NCBI RefSeq assembly: GCF_900100715.1
Contig: NZ_FNCA01000002.1
Coordinates: forward strand, 186,001-250,000
Direction: 5' to 3'
From: Methanolobus vulcani
Lineage (GTDB): Archaea; Halobacteriota; Methanosarcinia; Methanosarcinales; Methanosarcinaceae
Length of the DNA: 64,000 bases
Made by a program: the position numbers and the translations under genes. A model generated the notes under the pieces. That model was given only the letters and a program-made list of their open reading frames with translations. It was not told the DNA's origin and made no database searches. How positions within the stretch are numbered: the stretch's first letter is position 1; each line of letters opens with the position of its first letter. Positions 1 to 7,486 of this stretch are shown piece after piece.

Positions 1-456
1 AGGCGTCTGAATGACACCAACGGTGCAGACCGTGAAGTTCAGAGGACACTTATGCAGTTGCTTGCGGAAATGGATGGTTTTGATAACAGGGGCGATGTAA
101 GAATTATCGCAGCTACAAACAGGCTGGATGTTCTTGACCCTGCTATTCTGAGACCTGGCAGATTTGACAGGATAGTCAATGTACCAATGCCGGACGAAGA
201 AGCACGTGCAAATATCTTCAGGATACACACACGTTTCATGTCCGTTGCAAAAGATATTGACTTTAGGAAACTGGCAAAACTCACTGAGAAAGCAAGCGGT
301 GCAGATCTGAATGCCATTTCCATGGAAGCAGGCATGCTTGCTGTAAGACTTGACAAGAAAACAATCTCCATGGATGATTTCCTTGAGTCTGTGCAGAAGG
401 TCATGTCAAAGAAAGAAACTGAAAAGGAAGTTCTTCCGGAAGGAATGTTCATTTAA
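1..456 (+). CDS. pan: Proteasome-activating nucleotidase (PAN), C-terminal part
   Basis: The reading frame is open from base 1, so the gene starts outside the window; 151 residues are seen. They are the second half of an AAA+ ATPase domain: MDGF, the sensor-1 segment IAATNR, the arginine-finger region RPGRFDR and the C-terminal helical lid. Position by position this fits the proteasome-regulatory ATPases better than Cdc48/VAT. PAN unfolds substrates and opens the gate of the 20S proteasome. The protein ends in Met-Phe-Ile, which has Phe where the usual docking tail (hydrophobic-Tyr-X) has Tyr. The next gene follows after about 50 bp. Confidence 0.93.
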   Translation, partial: RRLNDTNGADREVQRTLMQLLAEMDGFDNRGDVRIIAATNRLDVLDPAILRPGRFDRIVNVPMPDEEARANIFRIHTRFMSVAKDIDFRKLAKLTEKASGADLNAISMEAGMLAVRLDKKTISMDDFLESVQKVMSKKETEKEVLPEGMFI

Positions 457-504
457 CATTCCTGCTGGTAAGTTACTTCACTACCTTTTTTCATATTATT
501 TTTA

Positions 505-1104
505 GTGAATAGCTCATACCGTCATTTTCATATTAAAGATGAGATCCGCATACTTGGTATAGATGATTCTGCGCTTCTCAGCGATAAAATAACTATAGTC
601 GGAGCCTTCTTTCGTGGCGGTAAATGGCTTGATGGCGTACTTCGCTCAGAGATTACAAGGGATGGTCTGGACGCAACTGGCAGGATCGTTTCAATGGTTA
701 ACAACAGCAAACATTTGCCACAAATTCGTGCCATAATGCTGGATGGTGTTACTTATGGCGGTTTCAATCCTGTGGACATCGTTTATCTTTATGAAAGAAC
801 CAATGTTCCGGTAATCGTCCTGATGCGTGACCTGCCAGATTTTGAAAGTATAGAAAAGGCTCTTTCATTTCTCCCTGAATCAGAAATGAGAATGGAAATT
901 ATTAGAAAGGCTGGGAAGATTAGCAGTGTTGTAACAAAAGATAACAAAAATCCTGTTTTTTTCCAGTGTTCTGGAATTGATTATGATATTGCCGCAAAAA
1001 TAATAAAAATAACTTCAACAAGGAGCAATATCCCTGAGCCACTCAGAGTTGCTCATCTGATAGCTACGGGAATTGTCCTTGGCGAATCAAGAGGAAAGGC
1101 CTGA
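505..1104 (+). CDS. DUF99 family protein
   Basis: A 199-residue protein beginning at a GTG 48 bp after PAN. The segments RILGIDDSAL near the N-terminus and MLDGVTYGGFNPVDI around residues 75-90 are characteristic of DUF99 (UPF0215), a widespread archaeal family with an endonuclease V-like fold and no settled function. No signal peptide or membrane segment is seen. It may be co-transcribed with PAN, given the short gap and the lack of a clear terminator between them. It is convergent with glmM. Confidence 0.85.
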   Translation: MNSSYRHFHIKDEIRILGIDDSALLSDKITIVGAFFRGGKWLDGVLRSEITRDGLDATGRIVSMVNNSKHLPQIRAIMLDGVTYGGFNPVDIVYLYERTNVPVIVLMRDLPDFESIEKALSFLPESEMRMEIIRKAGKISSVVTKDNKNPVFFQCSGIDYDIAAKIIKITSTRSNIPEPLRVAHLIATGIVLGESRGKA

Positions 1105-1145
1105 TCTTGTTCTACAAATACAAGCCTACTTTACGAATGTGAATG

Positions 1146-2486
1146 TTATTTCGACTTGTTGACAAGTTCGACACCCTCATTCATGAGAGCATCTGCTCTT
1201 TCCTCTGTCTTTGATTCTGCAAATATCCTGATTATTGGCTCGGTTCCTGATGGTCTTATAAGCACCCAGCCATCGTCATACCAGACCTTAACTCCGTCAG
1301 TTGTGTCTACCTCGTTGTCTCCGGCAAGAACCTCTTTCTTAACTTTCTCCATAGTTGCAGTTGAGTCCTTAATCCTTATCTTTGTCTTGGAGTTACAGTA
1401 TTCAGGCACACTCTGGGCAAGTTCTGAAATCTTCTGTCCGTTTGCAATTATCTCAAGGAATTTAGCGCATGCCATAGCACCGTCACGGCAGTACTGGTGT
1501 TCAGGGAAGATGAGACCTCCATTGCCCTCTCCTCCGAATACTGCTCCTATTTCCATCATTTTACGTGCCACGTTAATGGAACCTACAGCAGTCCATACAA
1601 GTTCAACGCCGGCTTGTTTGGCAACGTCGAGCATACGCGATGAGGAACTGACCGGTGTGACTATTGGTCCCTTTTTCCTTGCAAGGACATATTTAGCCAT
1701 CATTGCAAGCTGTATCTCTTCCTCGATGAAATTTCCATTTTCATCAAAGAATACTGCACGATCTGCATCCCCATCCTGTGCAACTCCCATGTTTGCACCT
1801 GTTTTTTTAACGATATCCGCAAGTTCTGTAAGTACATCAGGAGTTGGTTCCGGGTTTCTCCATGGGAAATTACCATCTACCTGTCCGTTGATAGTTATGA
1901 CCTCACATCCGAGTTTTTGTAACAGGAAAGGAAGCGTGGTAGATCCTGCACCGCACCCGGTATCAGTTACGACCTTAAATTTCTTTTCACGGATGAGCTC
2001 ATAGTCAACTGAATTGATTATTCCTTCAAGATAAAACGCGTTAGCATTACTGTCATGGCGCAGGTCTCCCGTTTTTTCCCATGATGCAGCGTTAAATTCT
2101 TTGGAATAGTATATCTTTTCAATCTCTCTTTCACCTTCGCGTGACATCTCACTCCCGTCAGAAGCGATGAGTTTTATTCCATTATATTCTCTTGGGTTAT
2201 GGGAAGCTGTTACAACAATTCCTGCGTCCGCATATTCTTTAACATAATACTGAACAGAAGGTGTAGGACATATACCTATATTAATAACCGTAAGTCCTGC
2301 TGATAGTGCACCGGCAATTGCGGCGGATTTTAACATCTCCCCTGAGGCTCTTGTGTCTCTCCCTATAGCCACAACGCCTTTTGAACCCATATAAGTTCCA
2401 AGACTCCTTGCAACATCAATTGCAAGTTGTGGAGTAATGTATTCGTTTGCTATTCCCCTAACGCCATTAGTTCCGAAAAATGCCAT
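1146..2486 (-). CDS. glmM: Phosphoglucosamine mutase (phosphohexomutase family)
   Basis: A 446-residue alpha-D-phosphohexomutase with the phosphoserine loop TASHNP near residue 95, a metal-binding DGDADR motif near residue 240, the sugar-recognition segment GEGNGG and the C-terminal phosphate-binding RPSGTEP. The N-terminal FGTNGVRG matches the GlmM/archaeal subgroup, so the likely reaction is glucosamine-6-phosphate to glucosamine-1-phosphate for UDP-GlcNAc and surface glycans; a phosphomannomutase role cannot be excluded. The ATG at 2486 is chosen because GGTGAT lies 5 bp upstream; an in-frame TTG one codon earlier is too close to it. Transcribed away from larE. Confidence 0.88.
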   Translation of the reverse strand: MAFFGTNGVRGIANEYITPQLAIDVARSLGTYMGSKGVVAIGRDTRASGEMLKSAAIAGALSAGLTVINIGICPTPSVQYYVKEYADAGIVVTASHNPREYNGIKLIASDGSEMSREGEREIEKIYYSKEFNAASWEKTGDLRHDSNANAFYLEGIINSVDYELIREKKFKVVTDTGCGAGSTTLPFLLQKLGCEVITINGQVDGNFPWRNPEPTPDVLTELADIVKKTGANMGVAQDGDADRAVFFDENGNFIEEEIQLAMMAKYVLARKKGPIVTPVSSSSRMLDVAKQAGVELVWTAVGSINVARKMMEIGAVFGGEGNGGLIFPEHQYCRDGAMACAKFLEIIANGQKISELAQSVPEYCNSKTKIRIKDSTATMEKVKKEVLAGDNEVDTTDGVKVWYDDGWVLIRPSGTEPIIRIFAESKTEERADALMNEGVELVNKSK

Positions 2487-2610
2487 CAATTATCACCATT
2501 ATTAAAAGTATTGCATGTATATGTTAAAATCCTATTTTATGCTTTGTGAAGAACATAATGTCCTAGAGTTCTCTATTTGTCCGTACGAAAGTCCTAGTGA
2601 GGATATTCTT

Positions 2611-2620
2611 AATAATATAT
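2611..2620 (+). promoter_or_regulatory. TATA box of larE
   Basis: AATAATATAT is centred about 24 bp before the larE ATG. The transcript would begin at or very near the start codon, so this gene is probably leaderless. Confidence 0.55.
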
Positions 2621-2638
2621 TCTACATATTGTAATTAA

Positions 2639-3457
2639 ATGAAAATATCCAAAATTGAATTGCTTAAAAAGGACATAGCCTCTTATGAAAGCGCATTAGT
2701 GGCTTTTTCAGGCGGCGTTGACAGTGCAACCCTTGCTTTTCTGGCGCATGAGGTACTTGGAGAAAAGGCAGTTGCTGTTACTGTAGATCTTCGTTCGTTC
2801 CCGGAAAGGGAGCTCAAAGAGGCAAAGAAAATCGCTGCGGAAATAGGTATCACACATAAGGTTGTGCAGCTTGATGAACTGTCTTTTCCTCGGATTGCAG
2901 AGAATAGCCCTGATAGATGCTATTACTGTAAAAAAGAGATTCTTGCATCTATGGACAATGTCAGAAAAAAGCTTGGATTAAATGTAATACTTGAAGGCAG
3001 TAATTCTTCTGATCTTGCATCCTATCGTCCCGGAAGAAAAGCAATAGAAGAAGCTGGTGGTATTGTGTATTCTCCTTTTATGACACAGGGCATCAGCAAG
3101 AACGAGGTACGTCAGATTGCAAGCGAACTTGGTATTTCAGTTGCAGAGAAAATGTCATCTCCATGTCTTGCTTCAAGGTTCCCTTACGGTGAAGCTCTAA
3201 CTGAAGAGGGCATTAAGAGAGTAGAATCTGCTGAATCTTTCCTTTTTGATAATGGGTTAAAGGGGTTCAGGGTTCGTGACCATAAAGGCATTGCACGTAT
3301 AGAAGTAAATGCAGATGACATGCTTATACTGATATGTATGAAAGATGAAGTCACTCGTTATTTTAAAGAGATCGGTTTTAGTTATGTAACCATGGATCTT
3401 GAAGGTTTCAGGAGTGGCAGCATGGATGAGGTTCTGTGGGCACAACATGAACCATGA
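2639..3457 (+). CDS. larE: LarE-type ATP-dependent sulfur transferase (PP-loop)
   Basis: A 272-residue PP-loop pyrophosphatase. SGGVDSA at residues 24-30 binds ATP, and the middle contains EGSNSSDL and the SSPCLASRF segment with Cys176. Cys94 and Cys97 form a CYYC pair. LarE proteins with only the Cys176 equivalent give up that sulfur; homologues with three cysteines are thought to hold an iron-sulfur cluster that carries sulfur. This one has the three-cysteine pattern. No larB or larC is in the window, so its acceptor may not be the lactate-racemase cofactor. The ATG follows a TATA box by about 25 bp. Confidence 0.88.
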   Translation: MKISKIELLKKDIASYESALVAFSGGVDSATLAFLAHEVLGEKAVAVTVDLRSFPERELKEAKKIAAEIGITHKVVQLDELSFPRIAENSPDRCYYCKKEILASMDNVRKKLGLNVILEGSNSSDLASYRPGRKAIEEAGGIVYSPFMTQGISKNEVRQIASELGISVAEKMSSPCLASRFPYGEALTEEGIKRVESAESFLFDNGLKGFRVRDHKGIARIEVNADDMLILICMKDEVTRYFKEIGFSYVTMDLEGFRSGSMDEVLWAQHEP

Positions 3458-3550
3458 ATATGCAATCAGGTATATTCTTCTTTATGCAACAGCTTTAATA
3501 ACTGTAAGTAATCTGTGTTTGCCTGGAAATTAGGCTGAAAGGTGATAGGC

Positions 3551-4087
3551 ATGCTGACATTAGGTATAGTGAATACATATGATAAGATCAAAGTGCTGGA
3601 TGCCCATTACAGGGCAATAGCAAGAGCTGCACCTATATGTTATGCATATGGTTTTTCCCTTGCACTTTATGATTTCCCTTTTAAGATGGATGCAGATGAG
3701 CTTGTGCAATTTGTTGCTGATAAGACAACTATCGGTGAATCCGGAAAATACCTGAAGTTACTGCATGAGAAAAAACACCTTTTTGTTTTCGACCTTCCAA
3801 AGAAAGGTTTCCAACCTCAATTCGGCTCGGTAGTTGTGACAACTTCAAAACCTGAAAAGAAATTTGCCATTACTCCCGAGGCTTTTGCAGATGAGATAAT
3901 GAATAACAAGTCTTTCCTTGTGCTTGTCGGCCTTGGCCGAAAAGGGCTTCCAAAGGAGCTTTTCAGCCTTGCAAGATCTCATCTTGACATAACTTCTCAG
4001 GGAGTTTCACTTGAAACATGTACAGCAATTGGATGTATACCTTCCTATGTAATGGGAATTGTTCGTACAAAGGGTTCAGTAAAGTAA
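3551..4087 (+). CDS. DUF531 family protein
   Basis: A 178-residue protein of a family largely confined to methanogens and relatives (DUF531), recognised by the LGIVNTYDKIKVLDAHYRA start and the glycine-rich LVGLGRKGLPKEL. The fold may be SPOUT-like, with the knotted region around LVGLGRKG (inference); its role is unknown. The ATG at 3551 is chosen because GGTGAT sits 4 bp upstream; a GTG nine bases earlier lies inside that ribosome-binding site. It sits 40 bp before the DUF166 gene. Confidence 0.8.
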   Translation: MLTLGIVNTYDKIKVLDAHYRAIARAAPICYAYGFSLALYDFPFKMDADELVQFVADKTTIGESGKYLKLLHEKKHLFVFDLPKKGFQPQFGSVVVTTSKPEKKFAITPEAFADEIMNNKSFLVLVGLGRKGLPKELFSLARSHLDITSQGVSLETCTAIGCIPSYVMGIVRTKGSVK

Positions 4088-4127
4088 GTAGGGAACTTTA
4101 TTTAGTATCAATTGTATACTATGTTGC

Positions 4128-4871
4128 ATGCGTCTGAGCATTTTTTATTCAGGGGAGTTTGGAAAGAAGGTTGTAGGTAATCTTGTCAACTCTGACAGTT
4201 TTTGTGTGTCATGTGGTGATCTCTGTGACCATTGCCGTGAACCAAGAACGAGTTTTGCTCCTATGATCGTAGGTCTTTTTGAACTAAGAACTGACCTTCC
4301 TGATTTTGTAGAGGATACGGATGAATATATTCCATCCAATCTTCCGATTGCAGATCTGGTAATCGCAATTGACCTTCACCCTGATCTTATGATGTCCGTA
4401 CCTGATATTGCTCTGTCGAGCAATGCAAAGGCTGTTATTATTCCAGTTGATGACTCACGCCTTGTTCCGGCAGGTCTTACTGAACAGATAAGAAAAAAGC
4501 TGGAATCAGCAGGTATTGAGTTTGAGTGTCCCAAACCTTTCTGTTCCCTGGAACTAACAGGAAAACCCACAATTGACGAGTTCGTTAAACTGGGATTCGG
4601 TCGACCTCTGCTTAAAATTGATGTGGATCATATCAATGATATCTTTACACATGTTGAAGTTATCAGGGATGCTCCCTGCGGTGCAACCTGGTTTGTTGCC
4701 AAGAAACTGAAATGGTCTGATGTAATAGATTACAAGGAAACTATTTCCGGCGCTCATCACTCATACCCATGTACTGCAAGTATGGAAAAAGATGCTCAGA
4801 TAGGTGATACTATTCTGCATGAAGCCGGTTATATTATCAGAAAAAGCGTGGAAGAAGCTATGGATAATTGA
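4128..4871 (+). CDS. DUF166 family protein
   Basis: A 247-residue protein of the DUF166 family, at one time annotated as a methanogen thymidylate synthase; that function is not established. Near residue 26 it has CVSCGDLCDHC, a CxxCxxxCxxC arrangement that could bind zinc or an iron-sulfur cluster, and further cysteines near residues 134, 138, 184 and 215. The second half contains DAPCGATWFVAKKL, well conserved in the family. It follows DUF531 closely on the same strand and ends 28 bp from the convergent PEF-CTERM gene. Confidence 0.8.
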   Translation: MRLSIFYSGEFGKKVVGNLVNSDSFCVSCGDLCDHCREPRTSFAPMIVGLFELRTDLPDFVEDTDEYIPSNLPIADLVIAIDLHPDLMMSVPDIALSSNAKAVIIPVDDSRLVPAGLTEQIRKKLESAGIEFECPKPFCSLELTGKPTIDEFVKLGFGRPLLKIDVDHINDIFTHVEVIRDAPCGATWFVAKKLKWSDVIDYKETISGAHHSYPCTASMEKDAQIGDTILHEAGYIIRKSVEEAMDN

Positions 4872-4875
4872 TATT

Positions 4876-4908
4876 AAAAAAAAGTTTTAAGGAGCAAATT
4901 TACTCCTT
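4876..4908 (-). terminator. Hairpin terminator overlapping the end of the first PEF-CTERM gene
   Basis: AAGGAG (4889-4894) and CTCCTT (4903-4908) pair around an 8-base loop. On the minus strand the hairpin is followed by a run of eight T after four other bases. The stop codon (4900-4902) lies in the loop. Confidence 0.65.
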
Positions 4909-5391
4909 TCTACGCTGCATCAGGAACGCAATTCCGATAATTGCTGCAATTGGCACAGCAATTGTTGGGAATTCTGGAACTTCGTAATCTCCAGGGCAGT
5001 AGTGTGAAAGTGTTATCATTGCATTTGCATCCAGATTTGCATCAGGATCATTCAATGCGTACTGCACTGTTACTGTCTTGTCCTTGAGAGTATCAAACTC
5101 GTAATAAGGCGTAGTATAAAAGTCTACATTATTACCCTGATACGTGTTCGCAGGGAACTCTTCACCGTCAACCAGAATCACAGCATAAGTGACATTTGTT
5201 GCACCTATGAATATCCAGTGTAGGTATCCATCTTCGCCAGAGGGTGCTTTATCGTCATTACAATTCAACTGGGCTGAGGTTAGGCCTTGGTTACCATCCC
5301 AATCTATACTGCCGTCAAAGGGCACTGATGCTGATGCCATTTGTGCAAAGGCAATCAGTACTATTAAAATTGTTATTATTGCTCTTTTCAT
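4900..5391 (-). CDS. PEF-CTERM secreted protein, copy 1
   Basis: A 163-residue secreted protein. The N-terminus is a signal peptide (MKRAIITILIVLIAFAQM). The C-terminus has the PEF-CTERM sorting signal: VPEFP, a hydrophobic helix and the basic tail QRRKE, the type of tail processed by archaeosortase. The body has conserved Trp and Cys residues and ends in SHYCPGDYEVPEFP. It is a paralogue of the next gene on the same strand. The start is the second Met, because GGTGGGG lies just upstream of that ATG. No archaeosortase gene is in the window. Function unknown; probably an exported surface protein. Confidence 0.85.
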   Translation of the reverse strand: MKRAIITILIVLIAFAQMASASVPFDGSIDWDGNQGLTSAQLNCNDDKAPSGEDGYLHWIFIGATNVTYAVILVDGEEFPANTYQGNNVDFYTTPYYEFDTLKDKTVTVQYALNDPDANLDANAMITLSHYCPGDYEVPEFPTIAVPIAAIIGIAFLMQRRKE

Positions 5392-5406
5392 GGTCCCCAC
5401 CATCTA

Positions 5407-5430
5407 CATAGAAACATAGCCATTTCTATG
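5407..5430. repeat. Inverted repeat in the leader of PEF-CTERM copy 1
   Basis: CATAGAAA (5407-5414) and TTTCTATG (5423-5430) are perfect inverted arms around 8 bases. The element lies just upstream of the ribosome-binding site of the 4900-5391 gene, so the mRNA could fold there. Confidence 0.55.
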
Positions 5431-5484
5431 TTAATAATTATTCTCATCTTATTGTTATTATACTTTCCGAAGGAGTTGTAATAG

Positions 5485-5502
5485 TCATTATGATCATAAT
5501 GA
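5485..5502. promoter_or_regulatory. 18-bp palindrome between the two PEF-CTERM genes
   Basis: TCATTATGATCATAATGA is a perfect 18-bp palindrome about 95 bp before the start of PEF-CTERM copy 1 and upstream of its likely TATA region (about 5458-5466 on the minus strand). It has the form of a dimeric-regulator operator; no regulator can be named. Confidence 0.45.
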
Positions 5503-5553
5503 TGAGGTATTTGGGATTAGGATGTGTAAAAGGCTTATTTAATAGTATAGTCA

Positions 5554-5587
5554 AAAAAGAAAGCTTAAAGGAGTATTTTACTCCTTT
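5554..5587 (-). terminator. Hairpin terminator overlapping the end of the second PEF-CTERM gene
   Basis: AAAGGAG (5567-5573) and CTCCTTT (5581-5587) pair around 7 bases that contain the stop codon (5578-5580). On the minus strand a T-rich tract follows. Confidence 0.62.
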
Positions 5588-6066
5588 CTACGCTGCATCA
5601 GAAATGCAATTCCGATAATTGCTGCAATTGGCACTGCAATTGTTGGGAATTCTGGAACTTCAGTATTTTCACCAGGGCAGTAATGTGAAAGTGTTATAAA
5701 TCCATTTCCATCTAGTGTCCCAGTGTACCTAACTGTCACTGTCATACTCTTGAGTTCGTCCTCAGTATAATAAGGTTCTGTGTAGAAGTCTATATTAGTA
5801 CCCTGTTGTGAGTCCATGTAAATCCATTCACCATCACCTACTTTGATCTCAGCACCGGTGACACTGCCTGAATGTAAGAGGACCCAGTGAAGCCATCCTG
5901 TATCAGGATTCTCTGCATTATAGCCGCTACAATCCAGCATTTCTGAGGTAAATGTTGCACCATTTTGGTGATTCCAGTCAATGTAATTATAACTTGGAGC
6001 AATCGCTGCTGCTGTAAAAGGCATAAGAGCCATCGCTATTATCATTGTTATTAATATTTTCTTCAT
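5578..6066 (-). CDS. PEF-CTERM secreted protein, copy 2
   Basis: A 162-residue paralogue of the protein at 4900-5391. It has a signal peptide (MKKILITMIIAMALMPFTAAA), a body with the shared segments YIDW, TGWLHW and FYTEPYY, and the same C-terminal sorting signal (VPEFP, hydrophobic helix, QRRKE). The last 26 residues of the two copies are identical while the bodies have diverged. GTGGTG lies upstream of the ATG. The two genes run in tandem with 186 bp between the coding regions and look separately terminated. Probably exported and processed by an archaeosortase; function unknown. Confidence 0.85.
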   Translation of the reverse strand: MKKILITMIIAMALMPFTAAAIAPSYNYIDWNHQNGATFTSEMLDCSGYNAENPDTGWLHWVLLHSGSVTGAEIKVGDGEWIYMDSQQGTNIDFYTEPYYTEDELKSMTVTVRYTGTLDGNGFITLSHYCPGENTEVPEFPTIAVPIAAIIGIAFLMQRRKE

Positions 6067-6278
6067 CGTGCACCACCACTTATTGTAAGTTTTTAACTCA
6101 CCATAAATTGATACATCCTTTTTCTTTATATTTGGATATATACTTTTCCAATTTGTGTGTTAAGTCATCATCCTAATAATAATGATATGTGGTATTTTAT
6201 TTTTCTCAAATTATTTGGCTATGTATGAAAGTACTTATTCAATACTTATTTCAAGTTACTTCCCTAATATTGTCCTCA

Positions 6279-7406
6279 ATGGCTGACAAAGTTTCCATCG
6301 TAAAATGTGATGACTATTCAAAATCCAAAGAATGCATCATTGAAGCACTTTCCATGATTGGCGGTCTGAGTTCCATAATCTCCGAAGGGGACCGTGTCCT
6401 TTTGAAACCAAATGTTCTTGCCGCACGCAAGCCAGAGGATGCTGTAACAACTCATCCATCTATAGTTGCCGCAATGTGTGAACTGGTAAAGGACGCAGGA
6501 GGTATACCTGTAATAGGAGATGGTGCCGGGATTACCAGACCTGGCGCAACAGCTCATGCATTCAGGATCTCATGCATTGAGGATGTGGCAAAATCTCAGG
6601 GTGTCCAGCTACTCAATTTTCAGACAGAAGGTTATGTTGAAGTAGAGATTCCCAATGCAATGCATTTTTCCACTCTTCATATCTCTAAAGCGATAACTGA
6701 TGCTGATGTCATAGTCTCTCTTCCGAAGATGAAAACCCATGAATTAACATATTATACAGGTGCTGTAAAGAATATGTTCGGTGCATTGCCACTCAAAACC
6801 AGAAAGGAAATGCACCTTCTGGGTGACAGGAAGATATTTGGAGAAGCTGTCATTGATTTGTATTCAATTGCAAAACCTCATCTTGCCGTAATGGACGCAG
6901 TTACAGGTATGGAAGGCAATGGACCTGCTCATGGAACGCCAATAAAAACAGGTGCTATTATAGCATCATATGATTGTGTCTCACTTGATGTGATTGCTTC
7001 AGGAATAATGGGTGTTGATCCCATTCAGGTACCGACAACAGTTGCAGCCCAGGAACGTGGGTTTGGAAGCCAGGTTCCTGAAGTGGTCGGAATTGATCCA
7101 AAAACGATCACAATGAGATACAAACCTTCCAGTGGTTGTGTTCTTTTCAATGTTCCTCCTTTTGTCACAAAGTTTTTTGGTAAATATTTCGAAATGAAGC
7201 CAAAGATCAATACTTCTAAGTGTGTGCTTTGTGGTGCTTGTGCAATGAATTGCTCTGTGAAGGCAATTGATGAAGTAGAAGATCATTTAGAGATCAATAA
7301 GGAAAAATGTATAATGTGTTATTGCTGCCGGGAACTCTGTCCTGCTAATGCAGTTGATATAGATATGTCATTATTGGCAAAAATAATCACAACTGTCAAA
7401 AGATAA
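6279..7406 (+). CDS. DUF362 protein with two C-terminal [4Fe-4S] motifs
   Basis: A 375-residue protein. Residues 1 to about 300 form the DUF362 domain (GDRVLLKPN, TTHPS, SLPKMKTHELTYYTGAVKNMFG). The last 80 residues hold two ferredoxin clusters, CVLCGACAMNCS and CIMCYCCRELCP. Such fusions are common in methanogens and clostridia; the DUF362 part may reduce or modify a substrate using electrons from the clusters, but no reaction is assigned. The ATG at 6279 starts the domain (MADKVSIVKCDDY); the longer frame from 6189 adds 30 hydrophobic residues over what looks like promoter sequence, and is less likely. Confidence 0.85.
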   Translation: MADKVSIVKCDDYSKSKECIIEALSMIGGLSSIISEGDRVLLKPNVLAARKPEDAVTTHPSIVAAMCELVKDAGGIPVIGDGAGITRPGATAHAFRISCIEDVAKSQGVQLLNFQTEGYVEVEIPNAMHFSTLHISKAITDADVIVSLPKMKTHELTYYTGAVKNMFGALPLKTRKEMHLLGDRKIFGEAVIDLYSIAKPHLAVMDAVTGMEGNGPAHGTPIKTGAIIASYDCVSLDVIASGIMGVDPIQVPTTVAAQERGFGSQVPEVVGIDPKTITMRYKPSSGCVLFNVPPFVTKFFGKYFEMKPKINTSKCVLCGACAMNCSVKAIDEVEDHLEINKEKCIMCYCCRELCPANAVDIDMSLLAKIITTVKR

Positions 7407-7452
7407 CTTCAATCAATAGCTTTTAGATTGTTTTCAAAATAGAGTAGATACT

Positions 7453-7486
7453 AAAAAATAGGATTGTATGTTCAGCTTAAAGCTGA
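7453..7486 (-). terminator. Terminator of pheS, stop codon inside the hairpin
   Basis: TCAGCTT (7472-7478) and AAGCTGA (7480-7486) are perfect arms around one base. The pheS stop codon (7477-7479) lies at the tip. On the minus strand a run of six T follows. Confidence 0.6.

Noticed and set aside
1156-2004. Plus-strand frame of 282 codons
   Set aside because: It is the exact antisense of glmM, Ser/Pro-rich as expected of a shadow frame, with no promoter or ribosome-binding site.
2560-2597. GTCCTAG repeated twice between glmM and larE
   Set aside because: Two 7-base copies are too short to distinguish from chance; not reported as a regulatory repeat.
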